A stretch of DNA of 64,000 nucleotides from Actinernus sp. WN-2022. Its lineage: Eukaryota; Cnidaria; Anthozoa; Actiniaria; Actinernidae. Shown here one piece after another: positions 37,409 through 48,515 of this stretch; position 1 is the stretch's first letter; each line of letters begins with the position of its first letter. The translations under genes and the position numbers were made by a program. The notes beneath the pieces were generated by a model that had not been told where the DNA came from, did not search any database, and worked only from the letters and a program-made list of their open reading frames with translations. Where the stretch lies: NCBI GenBank assembly GCA_030867875.1, contig JAOWCC010001347.1:1-64000 (forward strand). Reading direction: 5' to 3'.

Positions 37409-40400
37409 GATGAAAGAGGAGGATGCGTTGTATTTTTATTTTTTTATTTTTTTATACATTTCTTTATGTATATCTATTTCTTTTTATTAATTTCTCTTTA
37501 TTTATTTATTTTGTCCATGATGGGCCAGTATGAAGCAGGATGATGGAGGATGACGCAGACTGATGCAGGTTGATGCAGGATGATGCAGGATGATGCAGGA
37601 TGATGCAGGATGATGCAGGATGATGCAGGATGATGCCGGATGATGCAGGATGATGCAGGATGATGCAGCATGATGCAGGATGACGCAGGATGATGCAGGA
37701 TGATGCAGGATGATGTAGGATAATGTAGGATGAAAGAGGAGGATGTGTCGTATTTATTTATTTGTTAATTTTTTATACATTTCTTTATGTATTTCTATTT
37801 CTTTTTATTAATTTCTATTTATTTATTTATTTTGTTCATGATGGGCCAGTATGACGCAGGATGATGCAGGATGATGCAGGATGATGCAGGGTGATGCAGG
37901 ATGATGCAGGATGATCAAGGATGATGCAGGAGGATGCAGGATGATGCAGGAGGATGCAGGATGATGCATGATGATGCAGGATTATGCAGGATGATGCAGG
38001 ATGAAGCAGGATGATGCAGGATGATGCAGGATGATGCAGGATGATGCAGGATGATGCAGGATGATGCAGGATGATGCAGGATGATGCACGATAATGCACG
38101 ATAATGTAGGATGAAAGAGTAGGATGCATTTTTTTTATTTTTATACATTTCTTTATATATATCTATTTCTTTTTATTAATTTATATTTATTTATTTATTT
38201 TGTTCATGATGGGCCAGTATGACGCAGGATGATGCAGGATGATGCAGGATGATGCAGGATGAGGCAGGATGAGGCAGGATGAGGCAGGATGATGCAGGAA
38301 GATGCAGGATGATGCAGGATGATGCAGGATGATGCAGGATGATGCAGGATGATGCAGGATGATGCAGGATGATGCAGGATGATGCAGGATGATGCAGGAT
38401 GATGCAGGATGATGCAGGGTGATGCAGGATGATGCAGGATGATGCAGGATGATGCAGGCTGATGCAGGATGATGCAGGATGATGCAGGATGATGCAGGAT
38501 GATGCAGGATGATGCAGGATGAGGCAGGATGATGCAGGATGACGCAGGATGATGCAGGATGACGCAGGATGATGCAGAATGACGCAGGATGACGCAGGAT
38601 GATGCAGGATGACGCAGGATGATGCAGGATGACGCAGGATGATGCAGCATGACGCAGGATGACGCAGGATGACGCAGGATGATGCAGGATCATGTAGGAT
38701 GAAAGAGGAGGATGTGTCGTATTTATTTATTTGTTATTTTTTTATACATTTCTTTATGTATTTCTATTTCTTTTTATTAATTACTATTTATTTATTTATT
38801 TTGTTCATGATGGGCCAGTATGACGCAGGATGATGCAGGATGATGCAGGATGATGCAGGATGATGCAAGATGATGCAGGATGATGCAGGATGAAGCAGGA
38901 TGATGCAGGATGATGCAGGATGATGCAGGATGATGCAGGATGATGCAGGATGATGCAGGATGATGCAGGATGATGCACGATAATGCACGATAATGTAGGA
39001 TGAAAGAGGAGGATGCGTTGTATTTTTATTTTTTTATTTTTTTATACATTTCTTTATGTATATCTATTTCTTTTTATTAATTTCTCTTTATTTATTTATT
39101 TTGTCCATGATGGGCCAGTATGAAGCAGGATGATGGAGGATGACGCAGACTGATGCAGGATGATGCAGGATGATGCAGGATGATGCAGGATGATGCAGGA
39201 TGATGCAGGATGATGCAGGATGATGCAGGATGATGCCGGATGATGCAGGATGATGCAGGATGATGCAGCATGATGCAGGATGACGCAGGATGATGCAGGA
39301 TGATGCAGGATGATGTAGGATAATGTAGGATGAAAGAGGAGGATGTGTCGTATTTATTTATTTGTTAATTTTTTATACATTTCTTTATGTATTTCTATTT
39401 CTTTTTATTAATTTCTATTTATTTATTTATTTTGTTCATGATGGGCCAGTATGACGCAGGATGATGCAGGATGATGCAGGATGATGCAGGATGATGCAGG
39501 GTGATGCAGGATGATGCAGGATGATCAAGGATGATGCAGGAGGATGCAGGATGATGCAGGAGGATGCAGGATGATGCAGGATGATGCAGGATGATGCAGG
39601 ATGATGCAGGATGAAGCAGGATGATGCAGGATGATGCAGGATGATGCAGGATGATGCAGGATGATGCAGGATGATGCAGGATGATGCAGGATGATGCACG
39701 ATAATGCACGATAATGTAGGATGAAAGAGTAAGATGCATTTTTTTTTTATACATTTCTTTATGTATATCTATTTCTTTTTATTAATTTATATTTATTTAT
39801 TTATTTTGTTCATGATGGGCCAGTATGACGCAGGATGATGCAGGATGATGCAGGATGATGCAGGATGAGGCAGGATGATGCAGGATGAGGCAGGATGATG
39901 CAGGATGATGCAGGATGATGCAGGATGATGCAGGATGATGCAGGATGATGCAGGATGATGCAGGATGATGCAGGATGATGCAGGATGATGCAGAATGATG
40001 CTGGATGATGCAGGATGATGCAGGATGATGCAGGAAGATGCAGCATGATGCAGGATGATGCAGGATGATGCAGGATGATGCAGGATGATGCAGGATGATG
40101 CAGGATGATGCAGGATGATGCAGGATGATGCAGGGTGATGCAGGATGATGCAGGATGATGCACGATGATGCACGATGATGTAGGATGAAAGAGGAGGATG
40201 AGTTGTATTTATTTATTTGTTAATTTTTTATACATTTCTTTATGTATTTCTATTTCTTTTTATTAATTTATATTTATTTATTTATTTTGTTCATGATGGG
40301 CCAGTATGACGCAGACTGATGCAGGATGATGCAGGATGATGCAGGATGAGGCAGGATGATGCAGGATGAGGCAGGATGATGCAGGATGATGCAGGATGAT

Positions 40401-41095
40401 GCAGAATGATGCAGGATGATGCAGGATGATGCAGGATGATGCAGGATGATGCAGGATGATGCAGGATGATGCAGCATGATGCAGGATGACGCAGGATGAT
40501 GCAGGATGATGCAGGATGATGTAGGATAATGTAGGATGAAAGAGGAGGATGTGTCGTATTTATTTATTTGTTATTTTTTTATACATTTCTTTATGTATTT
40601 CTATTTCTTTTTATTAATTTCTATTTATTTATTTATTTTGTTCATGATGGGCCAGTATGCCGCAGGATGATGCAGGATGATGCAGGATGATGCAGGATGA
40701 TGCAGGATGATGCAGGATGATGCAGGATGATGCAGGATGATGCAGGATGATGCAGGATGATGCAGGATGATGCAGGATGATGCAGGAGGATGCAGGAGGA
40801 TGCAGGATGATGCAGGATGATGCAGGATGATGCAGCATGATGCAGGATGATGCAGGATGATGACGATGATGTAGGATGAAAGAGGAGGATGAGTTGTATT
40901 TATTTATTTGTTATATTTTTATACATTTCTTTATGTATTTCTATTTCTTTTAATTAATTTCTATTGATTGATTTATTTTGTTCATGATGGGCCAGTATGA
41001 CGCAGACTGATGCAGGATGATGCAGGATGATGCAGGATGATGCAGGATGATGCAGGATGATGCACGGTGATGCAGGATGAAGCACGATGATGTAG
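37409..41095. repeat. Mixed blocks with a 1.6-kb duplication
   Basis: Spacers lie at 37409-37532, 37729-37853, 38110-38221, 38698-38822, 38999-39122, 39329-39453, 39720-39827, 40184-40308, 40535-40659 and 40875-40999. Array lengths are 196, 256, 476, 176, 206, 266, 356, 226, 215 and 96 bp. The arrays at 37533 and 37854 recur at 39123 and 39454 (1,590-1,600 bp). The arrays at 37854 and 38222 also match 16460 and 16826. From 40660 the opening edge GTATGCCGCAGG appears, which becomes common after 51 kb. The spacer at 40875 introduces the TTTTAATTAATTT variant. Confidence 0.85.
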
Positions 41096-41250
41096 GATGA
41101 AAGAGGAGGATGCGTTGTATTTATTTATTGTTAATTTTTTTATACATTTCTTTATGTATTTCTATTTATTTTATTTATTTCTATTTCTTTATTTCTTTTG
41201 TTCATGATATGCCAAGATTGGACAGCATGAATCAGGATGGGCCCAGTATG
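41096..41250. repeat. Extended 155-bp spacer with unique insert
   Basis: The right part holds about 30 bases absent from the standard 125-bp class, between CATGATATG and GGGCCCAGTATG. They include CCAAGATTGGACAGC and ATGAATCAGG. The CCAAGATTGG piece is a near-palindrome. The final part, AATCAGGATGGGCC, also occurs inside the eight chimeric arrays (for example at 9668-9682), without the rest of the spacer. Confidence 0.85.
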
Positions 41251-41770
41251 AAGCAGATAACGCAGACTGATGCATGATAACGCAGGATGATGCAGCATGA
41301 TGCAGGATGATGCAGGATGATGCAGGATGATGCAGGATGATGCAGGATGATGCAGGATGATGTAGGATGATGCAGGATGATGCAGGATGATGCAGGATGA
41401 TGCAGGATGATGCAGGATGATGCAGGATGATGAAGGATGATGCAGGATGATGCAGGATGATGCAGGATGATGCAGGATGATGCAGGATGATGCAGGATGA
41501 TGGACGATGATGTAGGATGAAAGAGGAGGATGAGTTTTATTTATTTATTTGTTATATTTTTATACATTTCTTTATGTATTTCTATTTCTTTTAATTAATT
41601 TCTATTGATTGATTTATTTTGTTCATGATGGGCCAGTATGACGCAGACTGATGCAGGATGATGCAGGATGATGCAGGATGATGCAGGATGATGCAGGATG
41701 ATGCAGGATGATGCAGGATGATGCAGGATGATGCAGGATGATGCAGGATGATGCAGGATGATGCAGGATG

Positions 41771-41878
41771 ATGATTTCTTTATGTATTTCTATTTTATTT
41801 TATTTATTTCTATTTCTTTATTTCTTTTGTTCATGATATGCCAAGATTGGACAGCATGAATCAGGATGGGCCAGTATG
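41771..41878. repeat. Left-truncated spacer fused directly to an array
   Basis: The 10-mer array runs directly into ATTTCTTTATGTATTTC. The closing edge (GATGAAAGAGG), the TATTTATTTATTTG segment and the T-run are missing, about 55-60 bases. This is the only spacer I found with a lost left half. The right half has the same insert as 41096-41250. Confidence 0.88.
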
Positions 41879-42353
41879 AAGCAGGATAACGCAGACTGAT
41901 GCAGGATAACGCAGGATGATGCAGGATGATGCAGGATGATGCAGCATGATGCAGGATGATGCAGGATGATGCAGATGATGCAGGATGATGCAGGATGATG
42001 CAGGATGATGCAGGATGATGCAGGATGATGTAGGATGTTGCAGGATGATGCAGGATGATGCAGGATGATGCAGGATGATGCAGGATGATGCAGGATGATG
42101 CAGATGATACACGATGATGTAGGATAAAAGAGGAGGATGAGTTGTATTTATTTATTTTTTATATTTTTATACATTTCTTTATGTATTTCTATTTCTTTTA
42201 ATTAATTTCTATTGATTGATTTATTTTGTTCATGATGGGACAGTATGACGCGGACTGATGCAGGATGATGCAGGATGATGCAGGATGATGCAGGATGATG
42301 CAGGATGATGCAGGATGATGCACGATGATGCACGATGATGCACGATGATGTAG

Positions 42354-45300
42354 GATGAAAGAGGAGGATGAGTTGTATTTATTTATTTGTTATTTTTTTA
42401 TACATTTCTTTATGTATTTCTATTTCTTTTAATTAATTTCGTTTGATTTATTTATTTTGTTCATGATGGGCCAGTATGAAGCAGGATGATGGAGGATGAC
42501 GCAGACCGATGCAGGATGATGCAGGATGATGCACGATGATGCAGGATGATACAGGATGATGCAGGATGATGCAGGATGATGCAGGATGATGCAGGATGAT
42601 GCAGGATGATGCAGGATGATGCAGGATGATGCAGGATGATGCAGGATGATGCAGGATGATGCAGGATGATGCAGGATGATGCAGGATGATCCAGGATGAT
42701 CCAGGATGATGCAGGATGAAGCAGGATGGTGCAGGATGATGCAGGATGGTGCAGGATGATGCAGGATGATGCAGGATGATGCAGGATGATGCAGGATGAT
42801 GCAGGATGATGCAGGATGATGCAGGATGATGCAGGATGATGCAGCATGATGCAGGATGATCAGGATGATCCAGGATGATGCAGGATGAAGCAGGATGGTG
42901 CAGGATGATGCAGGATGGTGCAGGATGATGCAGGATGATGCAGGATGATGCAGGATGATGCAGGATGATGCAGGATGATGCAGGATGATGCAGGATGATG
43001 CAGGATGATGCAGGATGATGCAGGATGATGCACGATAATGTACGATAATGTAGGATGAAAGAGGAGGATGCGTTGTATTTTTATTTTTTATTTTTTTATA
43101 CATTTCTTTATGTATATCTATTTCTTTTTATTAATTTCTATTTATTTATTTATTTTGTCCATGATGGGCCAGTATGATGCAGGATGATGGAGGATGACGC
43201 AGACTGATGCAGGATGATGCAGGATGATGCAGGATGATGCAGGATGATGCAGGATGATGTAGGATAATGTAGGATGAAAGAGGAGGATGTGTCGTATTTA
43301 TTTATTTGTTATTTTTTATACATTTCTTTATGTATTTCTATTTATTTTTATTAATTTCTATTTATTTATTTATTTTGTTCATGATGGGCCAGTATGACGC
43401 AGGATGATGCAGGAAGATGCAGGATGATGCAGGATGATGCAGGATGATGCAGGATGATGCAGGATGATGCAGGATGGTGCAGCATGATGCAGGATGACGC
43501 AGGATGATGCAGGATGATGCAGGATGATGTAGGATAATGTAGGATGAAAGAGGAGGATGTGTCGTATTTATTTATTTGTTAATTTTTTATACATTTCTTT
43601 ATGTATTTCTATTTCTTTTTATTAATTTCTATTTATTTATTTATTTTGTTCATGATGGGCCAGTATGACGCAGGATGATGCAGGAAGATGCAGGATGATG
43701 CAGGATGATGCAGGATGATGCAGGATGATGCAGGATGATGCAGGATGATGCAGGATGATGCACGATGATGTAGGATGAAAGAGGAGGATTGAGTTGTATT
43801 TATTTATTTGTTATTTTTTTATACATTTCTTTATGTATTTCTATTTCTTTTAATTAATTTCGTTTGATTTATTTATTTTGTTCATGATGGGCCAGTATGA
43901 AGCAGGATGATGGAGGATGACGCAGACCGATGCAGGATGATGCAGGATGATGCACGATGATGCAGGATGATACAGGATGATGCAGGATGATGCAGGATGA
44001 TGCAGGATGATGCAGGATGATGCAGGATGATGCAGGATGATGCAGGATGATGCAGGATGATGCAGGGATGATGCAGCAATGATGCAGGATGATCCAGGAT
44101 GATCCAGGATGATGCAGGATGAAGCAGGATGGTGCAGGATGATGCAGGATGGTGCAGGATGATGCAGGATGATGCAGGATGATGCAGGATGATGCAGGAT
44201 GATGCAGGATGATGCAGGATGATGCAGGATGATGCAGGATGATGCAGGATGATGCACGATAATGCACGATAATGTAGGATGAAAGAGGAGGATGCGTTGT
44301 ATTTTTATTTTTTTATTTTTTTATACATTTCTTTATGTATATCTATTTCTTTTTATTAATTTCTATTTATTTATTTATTTTGTCCATGATGGGCCAGTAT
44401 GAAGCAGGATGATGGAGGATGACGCAGACTGATGCAGGATGATGCAGGATGATGCAGGATGATGCAGGATGATGCAGGATGAGGCAGGATGATGCAGGAT
44501 GAAGCAGCGTGATGCAGGATGATGCAGCGTGATGCAGGATGATGCAGGATAATGCAGGATGATGCAGGATGATGCAGGATGATGCAGGATGATGCAGGAT
44601 GATGCAGAATGATGCAGGATGATGCAGGATGATGCAGGATGATGCAGGATGATGCAGGATGATGCAGGATGATGCAGGATGATGCAGGATGATGCAGGAT
44701 GATGCAGCATGATGCATGATGACGCAGGATGACGCAGGATGATGCAGGATGATGCAGGATGATGTAGGATAATGTAGGATGAAAGAGGAGGATGTGTTGT
44801 ATTTATTTATTTGTTAATTTTTTATACATTTCTTTATGTATTTCTATTTCTTTTTATTAATTATTATTTATTTATTTATTTTGTTCATGATGGGCCAGTA
44901 TGACGCAGGATGATACAGGAAGATGCAGGATGATGCAGGATGATGCAGGATGATGCAGGATGATGCAGGATGATGCAGGATGATGCAGGATGATGCAGGA
45001 TGATGCAGGATGATGCAGGATGATGCAGGATGATGCAGGATGATGCAGGATGATGCAGGATGATGCAGCATGTTGCAGGATGATGCAGGATGATGCAGGA
45101 TGATGCAGGATGATGCAGGATGATGCAGGATGATGCAGGATGATGCAGGATGATGCAGGATGATTCAGGATGACGCAGGATGATGCAGGATGATGCAGGA
45201 TGATGCAGGATGATGCAGGATGATGCAGGATGATGCAGGATGATGCAGGATGATGCAGGATGATGCAGGATGAAGCAGGATGATGCAGGATGATGCAGGA

Positions 45301-45378
45301 TGATGCAGGATGATGCAGGATGATGCAGGATGATGCAGGATGATGCACGATGATGCACGATAATGCACGATAATGTAG
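42354..45378. repeat. Block group with a 1.42-kb duplication
   Basis: Spacers lie at 42354-42478, 43054-43176, 43273-43396, 43543-43667, 43774-43899, 44278-44401 and 44778-44902. Array lengths are 575, 96, 146, 106, 378, 376 and 476 bp. The spacer variant AATTTCGTTTGATTT is found only at 42440 and 43860 and marks a duplication of 1,421 bp. The 575-bp array is one base short because of GATCAGG near 42860. The 378-bp array has two single-base insertions (CAGGGATG near 44065, CAGCAATG near 44077). The closing edge at 43774 has an extra T (GAGGAGGATTGAG). Confidence 0.87.
42479..43053. repeat. 575-bp array with internally duplicated GATCCAGG cassette
   Basis: A cassette of two GATCCAGG units, GAAGCAGG and two GGTGCAGG units starts near 42688 and again near 42859. 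In the second copy the first GATCCAGG has lost one base (GATCAGG), which shifts the register and makes the array 10n+5. The same cassette occurs once in the arrays at 20254 (near 20451) and 43900 (near 44091). Confidence 0.88.
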
Positions 45379-45502
45379 GATGAAAGAGGACGATGCATTG
45401 TATTTTAAAAAAAAAAAATTTATATACATTTCTTTATGTATATCTATTTCTTTTTATTAATTTCTATTTATTTATTTATTTTGTCCATGATGGGCCAGTA
45501 TG
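45379..45502. repeat. A-tract spacer, earliest example
   Basis: The closing edge is GAGGACGATGCATTG. Where other spacers have T-runs, this one has TTTT, then 12 A, then TTTATATACAT. It lies well left of the other A-tract spacers, which begin at 51428. All A-tract spacers follow an array closing in doubled CACGATAATG and precede a GTCCATGATGGG opening. Confidence 0.87.
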
Positions 45503-48500
45503 AAGCAGGATGATGGAGGATGACGCAGACTGATGCAGGATGATGCAGGATGATGCAGGATGATGGAGGATGATGTAGGATGAAAGAGGAGGATGTGTCG
45601 TATTTATTTATTTGTTAATTTTTTATACATTTCTTTATGTATTTCTATTTCTTTTTATTAATTTCTATTTATTTATTTATTTTGTTCATGATGGGCCAGT
45701 ATGACGCAGGATGATGCAGGATGATGCAGGATGATGCAGGGTGATGCAGGATGATGCAGGATGATCAAGGATGATGCAGGATGATGCAGGATGATGCAGG
45801 AAGGATGATGCAGGATGATGCAGGATGATGCAGGATGATGCAGGATGATGCAGGATGATGCAGGATGAAGCAGGATGATGCAGGATGATGCAGGATGATG
45901 CAGGATAATGCAGGATGATGCAGGATGATGCAGGATGATGCAGGATGAGCAGGATGATGCAGGATGACGCAGGATGATGCAGGACGCAGGATGATGCAGC
46001 ATGACGCAGGATGACGCAGGATGACGCAGGATGATGCAGGATGATGCAGGATGATGTAGGATCATGTAGGATGAAAGAGGAGGATGTGTCGTATTTATTT
46101 ATTTGTTATTTTTTTATACATTTCTTTATGTATTTCTATTTCTTTTTATTAATTACTATTTATTTATTTATTTTGTTCATGATGGGCCAGTATGACGCAG
46201 GATGATGCAGGATGATGCAGGATGATGCAGGATGATGCAGGATGATGCAGGATGATGCAGGATGATGCAGGATGATGCAGGATGATGCAGGATGATGCAG
46301 GATGATGCAGGATTATGCAGGATGATGCAGGATTATGCAGGATGATGCAGGATGATGCAGGATGATGGAGGATGACGCAGACTGATGCAGGATGATGCAG
46401 GATGATGCAGGATGATGCAGGATGATGCAGGATGATGCAGGATGATGCAGGATGATGCAGGATGATGCAGGATGATGCAGGATGAGGCAGGATGATGCAG
46501 GATGATGCAGGATGATGCAGGATGATGCAGGATGATGCACGATGATGTAGGATGAAAGAGGAGGATGAGTTGTATTTATTTATTTGTTATTTTTTTATAC
46601 ATTTCTTTATGTATTTCTATTTCTTTTTATTAATTTCTTTTGATTTATTTATTTTGTTCATGATGGGCCAGTATGAAGCAGGATGATGGAGGATGACGCA
46701 GACTGATGCAGGATGATGCAGGATGATGCAGGATGATGCAGGATGATGCAGGATGATGATGCAGTATGATGCAGGATGATGCAGGATGATGCCGGATGAT
46801 GCAGGATGTTGCAGGATGATGCAGCATGATGCAGGATGACGCAGGATGATGCAGGATGATGCAGGATGATGTAGGATAATGTAGGATGAAAGAGGAGGAT
46901 GTGTCGTATTTATTTATTTGTTAATTTTTTATACATTTCTTTATGTATTTCTATTTCTTTTTATTAATTTATATTTATTTATTTATTTTGTTCATGATGG
47001 GCCAGTATGACGCAGGATGATGCAGGATGATGCAGGATGATGCAGGATGATACAGGATGATGGAGGGATGATGCAGGATGATGCAGGATGATGCAGGATG
47101 ATGCGGATGATGCAGGATGATGCCGGATGATGCAGGATGATGCAGGATGATGCAGCATGATGCAGGATGACGCAGGATGATGCAGGATGATGCAGGATGA
47201 TGGAGGATGATGTAGGATGAAAGAGGAGGATGTGTCGTATTTATTTATTTGTTAATTTTTTATACATTTCTTTATGTATTTCTATTTCTTTTTATTAATT
47301 TCTATTTATTTATTTATTTTGTTCATGATGGGCCAGTATGACGCAGGATGATGCAGGATGATGCAGGATGATGCAGGGTGATGCAGGATGATGCAGGATG
47401 ATCAAGGATGATGCAGGAGGATGCAGGATGATGCAGGATGATGCAGGATGATGCAGGATGATGCAGGATGATGCAGGATGATGCAGGATGAAGCAGGATG
47501 ATGCAGGATGATGCAGGATGATGCAGGATGATGCAGGATGATGCAGGATGATGCAGGATGATGCAGGATGAGGCAGGATGATGCAGGATGACGCAGGATG
47601 ATGCAGGATGACGCAGGATGATGCAGCATGACGCAGGATGACGCAGGATGACGCAGGATGATGCAGGATGATGCAGGATGATGTAGGATCATGTAGGATG
47701 AAAGAGGAGGATGTGTCGTATTTATTTATTTGTTATTTTTTTATACATTTCTTTATGTATTTCTATTTCTTTTTATTAATTACTATTTATTTATTTATTT
47801 TGTTCATGATGGGCCAGTATGACGCAGGATGATGCAGGATGATGCAGGATGATGCAGGATGATGCAGGATGATGCAGGATGATGCAGGATGATGCAGGAT
47901 GATGCAGGATGATGCAGGATGATGCAGGATGATGCAGGATTATGCAGGATGATGCAGGATTATGCAGGATGATGCAGGATGATGCAGGATGATGGAGGAT
48001 GACGCAGACTGATGCAGGATGATGCAGGATGATGCAGGATGATGCAGGATGATGCAGGATGATGCAGGATGATGCAGGATGATGCAGGATGATGCAGGAT
48101 GATGCAGGATGAGGCAGGATGATGCAGGATGATGCAGGATGATGCAGGATGATGCAGGATGATGCACGATGATGTAGGATGAAAGAGGAGGATGAGTTGT
48201 ATTTATTTATTTGTTATTTTTTTATACATTTCTTTATGTATTTCTATTTCTTTTTATTAATTTCTTTTGATTTATTTATTTTGTTCATGATGGGCCAGTA
48301 TGAAGCAGGATGATGGAGGATGACGCAGACTGATGCAGGATGATGCAGGATGATGCAGGATGATGCAGGATGATGGATGATGCAGGATGATGCAGGATGA
48401 TGCAGGATGATGCAGGATGATGCCGGATGATGCAGGATTATGCAGGATGATGCAGCATGATGCAGGATGACGCAGGATGATGCAGGATGATGCAGGATGA

Positions 48501-48515
48501 TGTAGGATAATGTAG
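45379..48515. repeat. 1.63-kb duplication
   Basis: Spacers lie at 45379-45502 (A-tract type), 45579-45703, 46070-46194, 46551-46675, 46885-47009, 47216-47340, 47697-47821 and 48178-48302. Array lengths are 76, 366, 356, 209, 206, 356, 356 and 213 bp. The arrays at 45704, 46195 and 46676 recur at 47341, 47822 and 48303 (offset 1,637 then 1,627 bp). The GATTATG pair at 46311 returns at 47938. The arrays at 45704 and 47341 open as the GATCAAGG type but close with the GAGGCAGG, GACGCAGG and GATCATG tail of the 17466 array, so they are hybrids. The array at 45503-45578, 76 bp, is the shortest. Confidence 0.87.

Larger units (their letters stand above)
41096..42353. repeat. Most diverged blocks of the satellite
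   Basis: Spacers lie at 41096-41250 (155 bp, extended), 41516-41640, 41771-41878 (left half missing) and 42123-42247 (edge GATAAAAG). Arrays are 41251-41515, 41641-41770, 41879-42122 and 42248-42353. The spacers at 41096 and 41771 contain extra non-repeat sequence after TTCATGATATGCCAAGATTG: a GGACAGCATGAATCAGG stretch, then GGGCCAGTATGAAG. They also have TTTATTTCTTTTG instead of TATTTATTTTG. A duplication of about 630-640 bp links 40875-41515 with 41516-42122. Single-base changes and short indels are denser here than elsewhere in the window. Confidence 0.85.

Noticed and set aside
41206..41240. The unique insert after CATGATATG as a gene fragment
   Set aside because: It is only about 30-35 bases, contains no recognisable motif beyond a short near-palindrome, and is found in just two spacers.
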